From assembly GCF_004917065.1 (NCBI RefSeq), contig NZ_SSYA01000001.1, positions 1,620,161 to 1,684,160 of the forward strand: a stretch of DNA of 64,000 nucleotides, read 5' to 3'. The stretch comes from Geomonas ferrireducens. Its GTDB lineage: Bacteria > Desulfobacterota > Desulfuromonadia > Geobacterales > Geobacteraceae. A model generated the notes under the pieces. The model made no database searches, had not been told where the DNA came from, and saw only the letters and a program-made list of their open reading frames with translations. The translations under genes and the position numbers were made by a program. This document shows positions 50,846 through 60,924 of the stretch, piece by piece; the first letter of the stretch is position 1; each line of letters begins with the position of its first letter.

Positions 50846-52093
50846 ATGAACCTACAGGAACTTAAAGAAAAGAAAATCAACGATCTCACGGCCATTGCCA
50901 AGGCGTTGAACATCGAGGGGGCTTCGAGTCTCAGGAAGCAGGACCTGATCTTCGCCATCCTCAACGCCCAGACCGAGAAGAACGGCATGATCTTCGGCGA
51001 GGGGGTCCTCGAGACCCTGCCTGACGGGTTCGGTTTCCTGAGGGCGCCGGATTACAACTACCTGCCGGGTCCGGACGACATCTACGTTTCGCCGTCCCAG
51101 ATCCGCCGCTTCAACCTGCACACCGGCGACACCGTTGCCGGTCAGATCAGGCCGCCGAAGGAAGGCGAGCGCTACTTCGCGCTCCTCAAGGTCGAGACCG
51201 TCAACCACGAGTCTCCCGAGGTCGCCCGCGACAAGATCCTCTTCGACAACCTGACCCCGCTCTACCCGGAAGAGAAGCTCATCCTCGAGACCACCCCGGA
51301 CAACATGTCGAGCCGCGTGATGGAACTGGTCGCGCCGATCGGCAAGGGGCAGAGGGGGCTCATCGTCGCTCCGCCGCGCACCGGCAAGACGATGCTCATC
51401 CAGAACATCGCAAACTCCATCGCGTTGAACCACCCCGAGGTGTTCCTGATCGTTCTCTTGATCGACGAGCGTCCGGAAGAGGTTACCGACATGCAGCGCT
51501 CCGTTAAGGGCGAGGTCATCTCCTCCACCTTCGACGAGCCGGCCTCCCGTCACATCCAGGTCGCCGAGATGGTCATCGAGAAGGCGAAGCGCCTCGTCGA
51601 GCACAAGCGCGACGTCGTCATCCTGCTCGACTCGATCACCCGTCTGGCACGCGCCTACAACACCGTGATCCCGCCGTCCGGCAAGATCCTCTCCGGTGGT
51701 GTCGACTCGAACGCACTGCACAAGCCGAAGCGCTTCTTCGGAGCCGCGCGCAACATCGAGGAAGGGGGCTCGCTCACCATCATCGCCACCGCCCTGGTCG
51801 ATACCGGCTCCAAGATGGACGAGGTCATCTTCGAGGAGTTCAAGGGTACCGGTAACATGGAACTCCATCTGGACAGGAAGCTCGTCGAGAAGAGGACCTT
51901 CCCCGCGATCGACATCAACAAGTCGGGGACCAGGAAGGAAGAACTCCTCATCCCGCAGGCATCCCTGAACCGGATCTGGATCCTCAGGAAGGTGCTCCAC
52001 CCGATGAACGTGGTCGATTCCATGGAGTTCCTGATCTCCAAGCTGCAGGGGACCAAGACGAACCAGGCCTTCCTCGATTCCATGAGCAAGTAA
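50846..52093 (+). CDS. rho: Transcription termination factor Rho
   Basis: Rho is the hexameric RNA helicase that ends transcription at unstructured C-rich RNA. The 415-residue protein has the N-terminal helical domain ([20 protein letters not shown]), the cold-shock-like RNA-binding domain (about 50-120, [20 protein letters not shown]), the Walker A loop APPRTGKT near 172-180, Walker [17 protein letters not shown], and the conserved [13 protein letters not shown] segment, here as [20 protein letters not shown]. The N-terminal insertion found in some high-GC Gram-positives is missing, so it is a standard-length Rho. CAGGAGAACAG precedes the ATG. Confidence 0.98.
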   Translation: MNLQELKEKKINDLTAIAKALNIEGASSLRKQDLIFAILNAQTEKNGMIFGEGVLETLPDGFGFLRAPDYNYLPGPDDIYVSPSQIRRFNLHTGDTVAGQIRPPKEGERYFALLKVETVNHESPEVARDKILFDNLTPLYPEEKLILETTPDNMSSRVMELVAPIGKGQRGLIVAPPRTGKTMLIQNIANSIALNHPEVFLIVLLIDERPEEVTDMQRSVKGEVISSTFDEPASRHIQVAEMVIEKAKRLVEHKRDVVILLDSITRLARAYNTVIPPSGKILSGGVDSNALHKPKRFFGAARNIEEGGSLTIIATALVDTGSKMDEVIFEEFKGTGNMELHLDRKLVEKRTFPAIDINKSGTRKEELLIPQASLNRIWILRKVLHPMNVVDSMEFLISKLQGTKTNQAFLDSMSK

Positions 52094-52100
52094 AAAATTG

Positions 52101-52129
52101 TTGAAATTTTGCGGGGGAGGTGCTATTTA
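52101..52129 (+). promoter_or_regulatory. Sigma70-type promoter of rpmE
   Basis: TTGAAA (52101-52106) and TATTTA (52124-52129) with a 17-base spacer lie just after the rho stop, giving rpmE its own transcript. A 5-bp hairpin, CGGGG (52166-52170) with CCCCG (52176-52180), lies just before the ribosome binding site GAGGAGG and could take part in translational control. Confidence 0.65.
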
Positions 52130-52194
52130 TGGCTACTTTCCGGCAATACCTATCAAGCTAGATAACGGGGTGCGTCCCCGCGAGGAGGAAGATA

Positions 52195-52398
52195 ATGAAA
52201 GAAGGGATCCACCCCAAGTACGAAGAAATTACCGTGAAGTGCCTGTGCGGTAACGAGTTTCAGACCCGTTCCACCAAAGCGGAGATCAGCACCGAGATTT
52301 GCTCGCAGTGCCATCCGTTCTACACCGGCAAGCAGAAGCTGATCGACACCGCCGGCCGCGTCGAGCGCTTCCGCAGGAGATACAACCTGGAGAAGTAG
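52195..52398 (+). CDS. rpmE: Large-subunit ribosomal protein L31
   Basis: L31 bridges the 50S and 30S subunits. The 67-residue product is the zinc-binding (C+) form, with CLC at residues 16-18 and CSQC at 36-39, in the family frame [17 protein letters not shown] and [22 protein letters not shown] terminator follows 29 bases after its stop. The location directly downstream of rho is common in this group. GAGGAGG with 6-7 bases spacing marks the ATG at 52195. Confidence 0.98.
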   Translation: MKEGIHPKYEEITVKCLCGNEFQTRSTKAEISTEICSQCHPFYTGKQKLIDTAGRVERFRRRYNLEK

Positions 52399-52427
52399 AT
52401 GCTTTCGCGTTTGCGAATCCGTTCGGA

Positions 52428-52468
52428 GGGGATTTTGTCACATGGCGAAATCCCCTTGTTTCGTTTTC
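52428..52468 (+). terminator. Terminator after rpmE
   Basis: GGGGATTT (52428-52435) pairs with AAATCCCC (52448-52455) around a 12-base loop and is followed by TTGTTTCGTTTT. It separates rpmE from thyX. Confidence 0.8.
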
Positions 52469-52510
52469 TATGACACGATTGCACAACCTGTTGTCTTTTG
52501 AAGGATCTTC

Positions 52511-53200
52511 ATGAAGGTTGCCCTTCTGCAACACACCCCCGAGCCCGAGTTGACCATCGCCTTGGCGGCCCGACTCTGCTATTCGTCGGCAGATATCGAG
52601 GCGCTCAAGGAGAAGCTTTCCGGCGCTGACGTAAAAAAATTCCTGGACAAGATCATGTCGCTTGGGCACCAGTCGGTGCTGGAGCACGCCTCGTTCACCT
52701 TCGGCGTGGACGGGATCTCGCGCGTCACCAGCCATCAGCTGGTGCGGCACCGGGTAGCCTCCTTTTCTCAGCAGTCCCAGCGCTACGTCTCCCACAAGGA
52801 GCGTTTCGCGGTCGTTACCCCCGATTCCATCGCCGGCAACCCGGAGCACCTGAGACTTTTCGAAGCGCAGGTGGCCGCGGTGCATGCTGCCTATGCCGCG
52901 CTGGTAGAGGCGGGCGTTCCGGCTGAGGATGCGCGTTACCTGCTCCCGAACGCAACCGAAACCAAGATCATCATCACCATGAACGCCAGGGAGCTTCTGC
53001 ACTTCTTCGCGGTGCGCTGCTGTGAAAGGGCGCAGTGGGAGATCCGTGCCATGGCGATCGAGATGCTCCGGCTGGTGAAGCCGGTGGCGCCGACCGTCTT
53101 CGAGAAGGCCGGTCCAGGTTGCCTCGGCGGTCCCTGCCCCGAAGGCGCCATGTGCTGCGGGAAGATGGCAAAAGTCAGAGAGTTTTTCCGGGAAATGTAG
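52511..53200 (+). CDS. thyX: FAD-dependent thymidylate synthase ThyX
   Basis: ThyX makes dTMP from dUMP using methylenetetrahydrofolate and FAD, replacing the unrelated ThyA. The 229-residue protein has the ThyX signature RHRVASFSQQSQRYV (about residues 79-93), the preceding LGHQSVLEHASFTFGVDGIS and the later ITMNARELLHFFAVRCCERAQWEIR. A Cys-rich tail (GCLGGPCPEGAMCCGK) is an unusual extension that could bind metal. AAGGAT stands 5 bases before the ATG. Confidence 0.96.
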   Translation: MKVALLQHTPEPELTIALAARLCYSSADIEALKEKLSGADVKKFLDKIMSLGHQSVLEHASFTFGVDGISRVTSHQLVRHRVASFSQQSQRYVSHKERFAVVTPDSIAGNPEHLRLFEAQVAAVHAAYAALVEAGVPAEDARYLLPNATETKIIITMNARELLHFFAVRCCERAQWEIRAMAIEMLRLVKPVAPTVFEKAGPGCLGGPCPEGAMCCGKMAKVREFFREM

Positions 53201-53231
53201 TTTTCCTTCGTTTCAACACACGAGGTAACAC

Positions 53232-54137
53232 GTGTCAAAGATCAACATTGGCGGACAGGCGGTTCTGGAAGGTGTCATGATGCGGGCTCCGCGCTCGCTG
53301 GCCATTGCGGTACGTCGCCCGGACGGCGACATATCCGTTAAGAGCGAGACGGTGATCCCCCTCTCCGAGCGGTTCCCCATCACCAAGCTCCCCATCGTGC
53401 GCGGCGCGGTGGCGCTCTTCTCCTCGCTGGCTACCGGCATCAAGGCGCTCAACTTCTCAGCGAACGAGGCGCTTGCCGAGGGCGAGGAGAAGGAAGAGGT
53501 AAACAACTGGGCGATCGCCGGCACCATGGGTGCCGCCTTCGGTTTCGGTATCCTGCTTTTCTTCATCCTGCCGCTCTACCTCACCAAGCTGCTCGTTCCG
53601 GTGATCGGCGACTCCAACATCGTCTTCAACCTGGTCGATGGCGTGATCCGCGTTGCCGTGTTCCTCATCTACATCGTCGGCATCTCGAGGATGAAGGACA
53701 TCCAGCGGGTGTTCCAGTACCACGGCGCCGAGCACAAATCGATCTTCACCTTCGAGGCGGGCGAAGAACTCACCGTCGAGAACGTGCGCAAGTACAGCTG
53801 CCTCCACCCGCGTTGCGGCACGAGCTTTCTTCTCATCGTCATGCTGGTGAGCATCGTGGTGTTCTCCCTGATCCCGAAGCTCTGGCCGTTCTATTTCAAG
53901 GCCGGTTCGAGGATCGTCCTGCTGCCGATGATCGCCGGGCTTTCCTACGAGGTCCTCAGGTGGACCGCGAAGCATGATAACCACCCGCTGGTGAAGATGA
54001 TCATCGCGCCGGGGCTCGCCCTGCAGCGCCTGACCACCCGGGAGCCGGACGACAGCCAGATCGAGGTCGCCATCAAGTCCATGCAGGTGGCGCTCGAGCT
54101 GAACGGCGGCCACAAGGACGACCGGCTGGTGGTTTAA
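53232..54137 (+). CDS. DUF1385 (YqhQ-like) membrane protein
   Basis: This 301-residue protein belongs to the DUF1385 family, whose function is unknown. The family N-terminus is INIGGQAVLEGVMMRAPRSL. Hydrophobic helices follow at about 97-125 (MGAAFGFGILLFFILPLYLT), 140-155, 205-220 (FLLIVMLVSIVVFSLIP) and 230-245. FQYHGAEHKSIFTFEAGEEL and KYSCLHPRCGTSFL are diagnostic. The start is GTG at 53232 with GAGG upstream. The family is often found directly before prfA, as here. The substrate or partner cannot be named. Confidence 0.85.
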   Translation: MSKINIGGQAVLEGVMMRAPRSLAIAVRRPDGDISVKSETVIPLSERFPITKLPIVRGAVALFSSLATGIKALNFSANEALAEGEEKEEVNNWAIAGTMGAAFGFGILLFFILPLYLTKLLVPVIGDSNIVFNLVDGVIRVAVFLIYIVGISRMKDIQRVFQYHGAEHKSIFTFEAGEELTVENVRKYSCLHPRCGTSFLLIVMLVSIVVFSLIPKLWPFYFKAGSRIVLLPMIAGLSYEVLRWTAKHDNHPLVKMIIAPGLALQRLTTREPDDSQIEVAIKSMQVALELNGGHKDDRLVV

Positions 54138-54146
54138 CTAAAAACA

Positions 54147-54220
54147 CGTTCAACGTTCCGCGTTAAGAGACTTTGGGCCTGCCCTGTTTGCTTTTAACGT
54201 TGAACGTTGAACGTTGAACG
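54147..54220. repeat. AACGTTGAACG repeats, inverted and tandem, before prfA
   Basis: CGTTCAACGTT at 54147-54157 is the reverse complement of AACGTTGAACG, which opens a tandem run AACG(TTGAACG)x3 at 54196-54220. The arms could form an 11-bp stem with a 38-base loop in the 99-base gap between the DUF1385 gene and prfA. The same 11-mer occurs twice at 45996-46020. Confidence 0.85.
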
Positions 54221-54236
54221 TATTGAGGTGTTTTAG

Positions 54237-55316
54237 ATGTCCATGTTCGACAAAATAGCAGATCTTGAAACCCGTTTCGGCGAGCTGGAATCGCTCCTTT
54301 CCGATCCCGAGGTGCTCGCGAACCAGACCGAGTTCCGGAAGCTCTCCAAGGAGCACGCCGGCCTCGCCGAGCTGATCGCGGCCTACCGCGAGTACAAGAA
54401 GGTGCTTGCCGACATCGAGGGGAACAAAGAACTCCTTAAGGAGCCGGACCAGGAGATGCGCGAGATGGCTCAGGCCGAACTGGAGAGCCTCGAAGAGCGC
54501 CGCGAGCAACTGGAAGCCGAGATCAAGGTCCTGCTGCTGCCCAAGGACCCCAACGACGACAAGAGCGTCGTCCTCGAGATCCGTGCCGGTACCGGCGGTG
54601 ACGAGTCCGCCCTCTTTGCCGGCGACCTCTTCCGCATGTACAGCCGCTTCGCCGAAACCAACCGCTGGAAGGTGGAAGTTATCTCCGCCTCCGAGTCCGA
54701 ACGCGGGGGCTTCAAGGAGGTCATTGCGCTCGTTGAAGGTGATGGCGTCTTCGCGAAGCTTAAGTACGAGTCCGGCACCCACCGCGTGCAGCGCGTTCCC
54801 GAGACCGAGGCGCAGGGGCGCATCCACACGAGCGCCTGCACCGTGGCGGTCATGCCCGAGGCCGAAGACATCGATATCGACATCAATCCCACCGATCTGA
54901 AGATCGATGTGTACCGCTCCTCCGGTGCGGGTGGGCAGCACGTCAACACAACGGACTCCGCCGTCAGGATCACCCACCTTCCGACCGGGACCGTGGTTGC
55001 CTGCCAGGAAGAGCGCAGCCAGATCAAGAACCGTGCGAAGGCCATGAAGGTGTTGAAGTCCAGGATCCTGGACAACATCGTGATGGAGCAGAACGCGAAG
55101 CTTGCCGCCGACAGGAAGAGCCAGGTAGGCAGCGGCGACCGCAGCGAGCGCATCAGGACCTACAACTTCCCGCAGGGGCGCATGACCGATCACCGCATCG
55201 GACTCACCCTTTACCGTCTCGACTCCATCATGGCCGGTGACATCACCGAGATCGCCAATGCCCTGCGTGCCCATTACCAGATGGAAGCCTTGCAAGCGCA
55301 GAGCGAAGGGATGTAA
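54237..55316 (+). CDS. prfA: Peptide chain release factor 1 (RF1)
   Basis: RF1 ends translation at UAA and UAG. The 359-residue protein has a coiled N-terminal domain (about 1-100), the stop-codon reading region with PET in [17 protein letters not shown] (the P-x-T motif of RF1, not the SPF of RF2) and the catalytic GGQ in [20 protein letters not shown] (about 230-250). The ATG at 54237 is 8 bases after GAGG; an in-frame ATG at 54243 is less well placed. It is directly followed by prmC, which methylates the GGQ glutamine of release factors. Confidence 0.97.
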   Translation: MSMFDKIADLETRFGELESLLSDPEVLANQTEFRKLSKEHAGLAELIAAYREYKKVLADIEGNKELLKEPDQEMREMAQAELESLEERREQLEAEIKVLLLPKDPNDDKSVVLEIRAGTGGDESALFAGDLFRMYSRFAETNRWKVEVISASESERGGFKEVIALVEGDGVFAKLKYESGTHRVQRVPETEAQGRIHTSACTVAVMPEAEDIDIDINPTDLKIDVYRSSGAGGQHVNTTDSAVRITHLPTGTVVACQEERSQIKNRAKAMKVLKSRILDNIVMEQNAKLAADRKSQVGSGDRSERIRTYNFPQGRMTDHRIGLTLYRLDSIMAGDITEIANALRAHYQMEALQAQSEGM

Positions 55317-55385
55317 CTAAGCCGTCACGGCCCCTTGAGCCCGCCGGCCTCACCGGTCCACCAGGTCCACAACAAGCAGGTTGCC

Positions 55386-56255
55386 ATGACCACCAACCCG
55401 GAAAAATGGGATGTCCTCAAGGTTCTCAACTGGACCAAGGGGTACCTTGCCGAAAAAGGCGTTGAAAACCCGCGCCTCGAAGCGGAGTGGATGCTCTGCG
55501 ATGCACTTTCCCTGGACCGGGTCGGCCTCTACCTAAACTTCGACAAGCCGCTGTCCGACGCCGAACTCACCGCATACCGCGGCATGGTGGCGCGGCGCGG
55601 CAAGCGCGAGCCTCTGCAGTACATCCTCGGAACCCAGGAGTTCATGGGCCTCGAGTTCCGCGTCACCCCGGCGGTGCTGATCCCGCGTCACGACACCGAA
55701 GTCCTGGTGACCGAGGCGATCGCGAGGGGAGGAGCCGCTGCAAGCATCCTCGACATCGGCACCGGGAGCGGCTGCGTTGCCGTCGCGCTCGCGAAAGCGC
55801 TGCCGCAATGCGAGGTGAGCAGCGTCGACGTCTCCGGTGAGGCCCTTGAGGTCGCCCGTGGCAACGCCGAGGCCAACGGTGCCGCAGTGCAATTTTTTCA
55901 GGGTTCCCTGTTTGAACCGTTTGCCGGACGCCGCTTCGACATGGTAGTATCCAACCCGCCTTACATCCCCAAACACGAAATGGCGACATTGCAGCCCGAG
56001 GTGCGCGGCTTCGAACCGGCCGGAGCGCTGGACGGAGGGGCCGACGGCCTCGATTTTTACCGCAGTATCGTCGGTGCGGCTCCCGAACACCTGAACGCCG
56101 CAGGATGGCTCATCTTCGAGGTGGGCGCCGGTCAGGCCCCGCAGGTTCTTGGCCTTCTGAAGGGAGGCGGCTTCACCGAGGAGACTTTTACGCAGACCGA
56201 TCCCGCCGGAATCGAGCGGGTTGTCGGCGGCAGGCTGGCAGGCCGTACCGCCTAA
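55386..56255 (+). CDS. prmC: Release factor glutamine N5-methyltransferase PrmC
   Basis: PrmC methylates the glutamine of the GGQ motif in RF1 and RF2. The 289-residue protein has an N-terminal helical substrate-recognition domain, the SAM motif ASILDIGTGSGCVAVALAKAL (about 115-135) and the catalytic NPPY motif in MVVSNPPYIPKHEMA (about 185). The ATG at 55386 follows CAGG with 6 bases spacing and opens MTTNPEKWDVLKVLNWTKGY; an open frame from 55335 adds only a non-conserved leader. The gap to prfA is 69 bases, so they are probably cotranscribed. Confidence 0.95.
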   Translation: MTTNPEKWDVLKVLNWTKGYLAEKGVENPRLEAEWMLCDALSLDRVGLYLNFDKPLSDAELTAYRGMVARRGKREPLQYILGTQEFMGLEFRVTPAVLIPRHDTEVLVTEAIARGGAAASILDIGTGSGCVAVALAKALPQCEVSSVDVSGEALEVARGNAEANGAAVQFFQGSLFEPFAGRRFDMVVSNPPYIPKHEMATLQPEVRGFEPAGALDGGADGLDFYRSIVGAAPEHLNAAGWLIFEVGAGQAPQVLGLLKGGGFTEETFTQTDPAGIERVVGGRLAGRTA

Positions 56256-56282
56256 TAAACGAAGAAACAGACAGAGGTAACA

Positions 56283-57548
56283 GTGGAAAAACTGGTAATC
56301 AAAGGTGGCAACAAACTCTCCGGAGAAGTGACCGTCAGCGGGTCGAAGAACGCCGCCCTCCCCATATTCATCTCGACCATCCTGGCACCCGGGTGCCACA
56401 CCATCAGCAATGTCCCCTTCCTGCGGGATATCAACACCACCATCAAGGTGCTCGAGAAGCTCGGTGCCAGTGTCGACGGCCGCGGCAACGTGGTGAAGAT
56501 CGACACCACCGACCTGAACAGCTGGGAGGCCACCTACGACCTGGTGCGCACCATGCGCGCCTCCGTCCTGGTGCTCGGACCGCTCCTCGCCCGCTTCGGC
56601 CAGGCCCGCGTGTCGCTCCCCGGCGGCTGCGCCATCGGCGCCCGTCCGATCAACCTGCACCTGAAGGGTCTCGCCGCGCTTGGTGCCGAGATCACCCTTG
56701 AGCACGGCTACGTCGAGGCGAAGGCCAAGAAGCTCAAAGGCGCCCGCATCAACTTCGACATCTCCACCGTCGGCGGCACCGAGCAACTCCTCATGGCCGC
56801 CGCCACCGCGCAGGGGGAGACCATCCTCGAGAACGCGGCGCGCGAGCCGGAGATCGTCGACCTTGCCGAAATTCTCACCAAGATGGGCGCCGACATCGAG
56901 GGCGCCGGTACCGACACGATCCGGATCAAGGGGGTCGAGCAGCTGACCGCCGCCGAGCACGCCGTCATGCCGGACCGCATCGAGGCCGGGACCTTCATGA
57001 TCGCCTCGGCCATCACCGGCGGCGACATCAAGATCAAGAACATGCGCCTTGAGCATCTGGACGCCCTGACCTTCAAGCTGCAGGACGCCGGCGTCGAGAT
57101 CACCAACAAGGACAACGTGGTTCGCGTCAAAGGGCCCAAGAAGATCAGGAACGTCAACATCAAGACCCGTCCCTATCCGGGCTTCCCGACCGACATGCAG
57201 GCCCAGTTCATGGCCCTTATGTGCATCGCCGAAGGCGCCAGCGTGATCTCCGAGAACATCTTCGAGAACCGCTTCATGCACGTCTCCGAGCTGCTGCGTT
57301 TCGGCGCCGACATCATCTGTGAAGGGAACAGCGCCACCGTAAAAGGCGTCAAGAAGCTCTCCGGTGCGCCCGTCATGGCGACCGACCTGAGGGCCTCCGC
57401 CTCGTTGATCCTGGCCGCCCTTGCCGCCGACAACACCAGCGAGATCTCGAGGATCTACCATCTGGACCGCGGGTACGAGAACATCGAGAAGAAGCTTGCC
57501 GCTCTCGGTGCCGACATCGTCCGCGTCCCCGACACCGAAGGTCCCTAG
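56283..57548 (+). CDS. murA: UDP-N-acetylglucosamine 1-carboxyvinyltransferase MurA
   Basis: MurA adds enolpyruvate to UDP-GlcNAc, the first committed step of peptidoglycan synthesis and the target of fosfomycin. The 421-residue protein opens with [20 protein letters not shown] (GTG start at 56283, with GAGG 7 bases upstream). The active-site Cys is at residue 116 in [15 protein letters not shown], so the enzyme should be fosfomycin-sensitive in principle. Other family marks are [16 protein letters not shown] and RTDEGFP-like [16 protein letters not shown]. It lies between prmC and hisG, 88 bases upstream of the latter. Confidence 0.97.
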   Translation: MEKLVIKGGNKLSGEVTVSGSKNAALPIFISTILAPGCHTISNVPFLRDINTTIKVLEKLGASVDGRGNVVKIDTTDLNSWEATYDLVRTMRASVLVLGPLLARFGQARVSLPGGCAIGARPINLHLKGLAALGAEITLEHGYVEAKAKKLKGARINFDISTVGGTEQLLMAAATAQGETILENAAREPEIVDLAEILTKMGADIEGAGTDTIRIKGVEQLTAAEHAVMPDRIEAGTFMIASAITGGDIKIKNMRLEHLDALTFKLQDAGVEITNKDNVVRVKGPKKIRNVNIKTRPYPGFPTDMQAQFMALMCIAEGASVISENIFENRFMHVSELLRFGADIICEGNSATVKGVKKLSGAPVMATDLRASASLILAALAADNTSEISRIYHLDRGYENIEKKLAALGADIVRVPDTEGP

Positions 57549-57636
57549 TTCGGAGGGGGCATCCGCCCCCAAGCCTCAAGGCTCCATGTTCATCAGGTCC
57601 ACAGTTTTAATGCCATGCTCCACCGGAGTTTTTAAA

Positions 57637-58275
57637 ATGACCGATTACGTCACCATAGCCATCCCCAAAGGCCGCATCCTTCAGGACTCCGTTGCCCTCT
57701 TCAAGAAGATCGGCATCGACTGCGAAGAGCTTTTGTCCGACACCCGCAAACTCGTCTTCGTGAACCACGAGCAGAAGATGCGCTACATGATCGTGCGCGC
57801 GACCGACGTTCCCACCTACGTCGAGTACGGCTGCGCCGACCTCGGCATCGTCGGCAAAGACACCCTGATGGAGGCCGAAAAGGATCTGTACGAACCGCTC
57901 GACCTGAAGTTCGGCTACTGCCGCCTGATGGTCGCCGAGCCGGTCGAACTCTCCAGCAAGGACGACCCCGCCGCCTGGAACAACATCAGGATCGCCACCA
58001 AGTACCCCAACGTCACCGAGAAGTATTTCGCGGCCAAGGGCGTACAGGTCGAGCTGATCAAGCTCTACGGCTCCATAGAGCTGGCCCCGCTCGTCGGGCT
58101 TTCCGAACGCATCGTCGACCTCGTTTCCACCGGAGAGACGCTGAAGCAAAACGGCCTGGCGGAGATCGAGACCATCGCGGAGATCACCTGCCGTCTCATC
58201 GTCAACCGGGCGAGCCTCAAGACCAAGCACGACAGGATCTCCAAGATCATCGAAGGGCTCGAACAGCACATCTAA
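57637..58275 (+). CDS. hisG: ATP phosphoribosyltransferase, short form HisG
   Basis: HisG joins ATP and PRPP in the first step of histidine synthesis. At 212 residues it is the short form, which lacks the C-terminal regulatory domain and needs HisZ for activity and feedback control in known systems; no hisZ is present in the window. Conserved segments are TIAIPKGRILQDSVALF, YGCADLGIVGKDTLME and the PRPP-binding IVDLVSTGETLKQNGL. The start is ATG at 57637; the open frame upstream overlaps murA and is not coding. It is the first gene of a hisG-D-B-H-A-F-E run. Confidence 0.96.
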   Translation: MTDYVTIAIPKGRILQDSVALFKKIGIDCEELLSDTRKLVFVNHEQKMRYMIVRATDVPTYVEYGCADLGIVGKDTLMEAEKDLYEPLDLKFGYCRLMVAEPVELSSKDDPAAWNNIRIATKYPNVTEKYFAAKGVQVELIKLYGSIELAPLVGLSERIVDLVSTGETLKQNGLAEIETIAEITCRLIVNRASLKTKHDRISKIIEGLEQHI

Positions 58276-58310
58276 TCACTTTTCAATGCCATGATTTGCG
58301 AGGTTTAAAG

Positions 58311-59600
58311 ATGCAGTTCCTCGACATTAGGGAAGCAGGTTTTCAGGCGAAGTTCGACGCCATCGTCGAGCGCGGCGAGGAGTCGGGCCGCGAGGTGGAA
58401 GAGGTGGTGCTCGGCATCATCTCGGACGTGCGCAAGCGCGGCGACGAGGCGCTCCTTGAGTACACGCATCGCTTCGACCGCCTGGAGTGCGACGCCGCCG
58501 GTCTCGAGATCACCGATGCCGAGTTCGAAAAGGCCTTCGCCCAGGTCGACGAGCGCGACCTCGCGGCGCTGAAGGTCGCTGTCGAGCGGGTCGCCCGCTT
58601 CCACGAAAAGCAGAAGCAGCAGACCTGGCTTTCCACCGAGGAAGCCGACATCATGCTGGGGCAGAAGGTGACCCCGCTCGCCAAGGTCGGCATCTACGTC
58701 CCGGGCGGCAAGGCCTGCTACCCCTCCAGCGTCATCATGAACGCGGTTCCCGCGAAGGTCGCCGGTGTCGGCGAGATCGTCATGGTCGTCCCGACCCCGG
58801 GGGGCGAAACGAACCCGCACGTCCTTGTGGCTGCCAAACTCTCCGGCGTCGACCGCGTCTTCCGCATCGGCGGCGCGCAGGCCGTCGCCGCTCTCGCCTA
58901 CGGCACCTCCACCGTCCCCAGGGTCGACAAGATCACCGGCCCGGGCAACATCTACGTCGCCACCGCCAAGAAGCTCGTCTTCGGCCAGGTCGGCATCGAC
59001 ATGATCGCGGGCCCGAGCGAGATCCTCGTCATCAACGACGGCAGCGGCAACCCGGTCCACATCGCTGCCGACCTCCTATCCCAGGCCGAGCACGACGAGC
59101 TCGCCTCCTCGGTGCTCATCACCACGGACCGCTCCTTCGGTGAGAAGGTGGCCGCCGAGGTGGAGCGCCAGTTGAAGGAACTCTCCCGCGAGGCGATTGC
59201 CCGCAAGTCCTGGGAGTCCTTCGGCGTCATCATCGTGGCCGGCAACCTCGAGGAGGCCGTCGCCTTCTCCAACCGCATCGCGCCCGAGCACCTGGAACTC
59301 GCCGTGGAGAACCCCTTCGAGGTGATGCCGCTCATCACCAACGCGGGCGCCATCTTCATGGGGCACTACACCCCGGAGGCCTCCGGCGATTATCTTGCCG
59401 GCCCCAACCACACCCTCCCCACCGGCGGCACCGCGCGCTTCTTCTCGCCCCTTTCCGTGGACGACTTCGTGAAGAAAAGCTCCCTCATCTACTTCACCAA
59501 GGGTGGCTTGAAACGGGTCGGCGAGGACGTGGTCAGGATCGCCAAGCTCGAAGGGCTCGACGCCCACGGCAGGTCGGTCAGCTTCAGGCTCGAAGACTGA
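58311..59600 (+). CDS. hisD: Histidinol dehydrogenase HisD
   Basis: HisD oxidises histidinol to histidine in two NAD-dependent steps with a zinc ion. The 429-residue protein has [20 protein letters not shown], the family signature [20 protein letters not shown] (about 225-245), the zinc-ligand region [18 protein letters not shown] and the C-terminal [20 protein letters not shown]. The ATG at 58311, 9 bases after GAGG, is preferred over a TTG at 58296. It follows hisG after 35 bases. Confidence 0.97.
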   Translation: MQFLDIREAGFQAKFDAIVERGEESGREVEEVVLGIISDVRKRGDEALLEYTHRFDRLECDAAGLEITDAEFEKAFAQVDERDLAALKVAVERVARFHEKQKQQTWLSTEEADIMLGQKVTPLAKVGIYVPGGKACYPSSVIMNAVPAKVAGVGEIVMVVPTPGGETNPHVLVAAKLSGVDRVFRIGGAQAVAALAYGTSTVPRVDKITGPGNIYVATAKKLVFGQVGIDMIAGPSEILVINDGSGNPVHIAADLLSQAEHDELASSVLITTDRSFGEKVAAEVERQLKELSREAIARKSWESFGVIIVAGNLEEAVAFSNRIAPEHLELAVENPFEVMPLITNAGAIFMGHYTPEASGDYLAGPNHTLPTGGTARFFSPLSVDDFVKKSSLIYFTKGGLKRVGEDVVRIAKLEGLDAHGRSVSFRLED

Positions 59601-59643
59601 TTTTCAATTCATTGCAGCTTTGACATTCATGCAAGGAGGCGGC

Positions 59644-60231
59644 ATGGCTAGATCGGCAAGTATCGAACGGATCACCAGGGAGACCCAGATCAAGCTCTCC
59701 CTCGAAATCGACGGCAAGGGCGACGCGCAGGTCTGCACTTCGGTTCCCTTCCTGGATCACATGCTGGACCTCTTCGCCAGGCACGGCCTCTTCAACCTGA
59801 AGGTCGAAGCCCACGGCGACATCGACATCGACTTCCACCACACCGTGGAGGACATCGGCATCGTGCTCGGCAGCGCTTTCAAGGAGGCGCTCGGCGACAA
59901 GTGCGGCATCCGCCGTTACGGCCAGGCCACCGTTCCGATGGACGAGACCCTGGCGAGTGTTGCCACCGACCTCTCCGGCCGTCCCTACCTGGTCTACAAC
60001 GTCAACCTTCCCAAGGTGAAGATCGGCGACTTCGATGTCGAGCTGGTACGTGAGTTCTTCCAGGCCTTCGTGAACCACTGCGGCGCGAACCTACACCTGA
60101 ACGTGATGTACGGCGACAACGTGCACCACATCGTCGAGGCCTGCTTCAAGGCCGCCGCCCGCGCCCTCGATATGGCGACCCAGATGGACCCCCGTATCGA
60201 AGGGGTCATGTCCACCAAGGGCAAGCTTTAA
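59644..60231 (+). CDS. hisB: Imidazoleglycerol-phosphate dehydratase HisB
   Basis: HisB removes water from imidazoleglycerol phosphate. The 195-residue protein is the monofunctional dehydratase, without the phosphatase half of E. coli HisB. The two metal-binding motifs are visible: [17 protein letters not shown] with [19 protein letters not shown], and [21 protein letters not shown] perfect AAGGAGG lies 5 bases upstream of the ATG at 59644, which fixes the start; an upstream ATG in the same frame would place this site inside the coding region. Histidinol-phosphate phosphatase must be encoded elsewhere. Confidence 0.97.
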   Translation: MARSASIERITRETQIKLSLEIDGKGDAQVCTSVPFLDHMLDLFARHGLFNLKVEAHGDIDIDFHHTVEDIGIVLGSAFKEALGDKCGIRRYGQATVPMDETLASVATDLSGRPYLVYNVNLPKVKIGDFDVELVREFFQAFVNHCGANLHLNVMYGDNVHHIVEACFKAAARALDMATQMDPRIEGVMSTKGKL

Positions 60232-60243
60232 GGAAGGAACGAG

Positions 60244-60867
60244 ATGATCGCGATCATAGATTACGGCATGGGGAATCTCCGCTCCGTGCAGAAGGGGTTC
60301 GAGAAGGTCGGCTGCGATGCCGTCGTCACCTCCGATCCCAAAGTGCTCCTGGACGCCGAGCGCGTCGTGCTTCCGGGTGTGGGTGCGTTCCGCGACTGCA
60401 TCAGGAACCTCGAGGAGGGGGGCTTCGTCGAGCCGATCCTCAAGGTCATCAAGGAAGGAAAGCCCTTTCTCGGCATCTGCCTCGGGCTGCAGCTTCTCTT
60501 CACCGAGAGCGAGGAGTTCGGCATCCACAAGGGGCTGAACGTCATCCCCGGCAAGGTGCTCCGCTTCCCGGAAGGGATGCAGGAGGCCGGCGAGGAGCTG
60601 AAGGTCCCGCACATGGGGTGGAACCAGCTCGACATCAAGCGTCCCTCCCCGCTCTTCAACGGGATCGACAGCGGCTCCAACGTCTATTTCGTGCACTCCT
60701 ACTACGTGAAGCCCGAGGATGAGAGTGTCGTCGCGGCGACCACCAATTACGGCATCGACTTCTGCGCCGCCATCTGGCGCGACAACGTCGTCGCCGCCCA
60801 GTTCCACCCCGAGAAGTCCCAGGATAAGGGACTTGCGATGCTGAAAAACTTCGCGGCTATGAAGTAG
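60244..60867 (+). CDS. hisH: Imidazole glycerol phosphate synthase, glutaminase subunit HisH
   Basis: HisH releases ammonia from glutamine and channels it to HisF. This 207-residue class I glutamine amidotransferase has the nucleophile Cys in [12 protein letters not shown] (about 80), and His and Glu of the triad in [17 protein letters not shown] near the end. The start [20 protein letters not shown] is typical. It begins 12 bases after hisB with AAGGAACGAG as ribosome binding site. Its partner hisF is two genes downstream. Confidence 0.97.
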   Translation: MIAIIDYGMGNLRSVQKGFEKVGCDAVVTSDPKVLLDAERVVLPGVGAFRDCIRNLEEGGFVEPILKVIKEGKPFLGICLGLQLLFTESEEFGIHKGLNVIPGKVLRFPEGMQEAGEELKVPHMGWNQLDIKRPSPLFNGIDSGSNVYFVHSYYVKPEDESVVAATTNYGIDFCAAIWRDNVVAAQFHPEKSQDKGLAMLKNFAAMK

Positions 60868-60924
60868 TCTCCTCCCCCGTTGGTGGACGGCGAGTGAATA
60901 TTGAAATATCGATGAGGAATTGAA

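Noticed and set aside
55533..57572. Open frame of 679 codons on the minus strand opposite prmC and murA
   Set aside because: It is antisense to two well-known conserved genes; the product is Gly/Asp/Val-rich shadow sequence.
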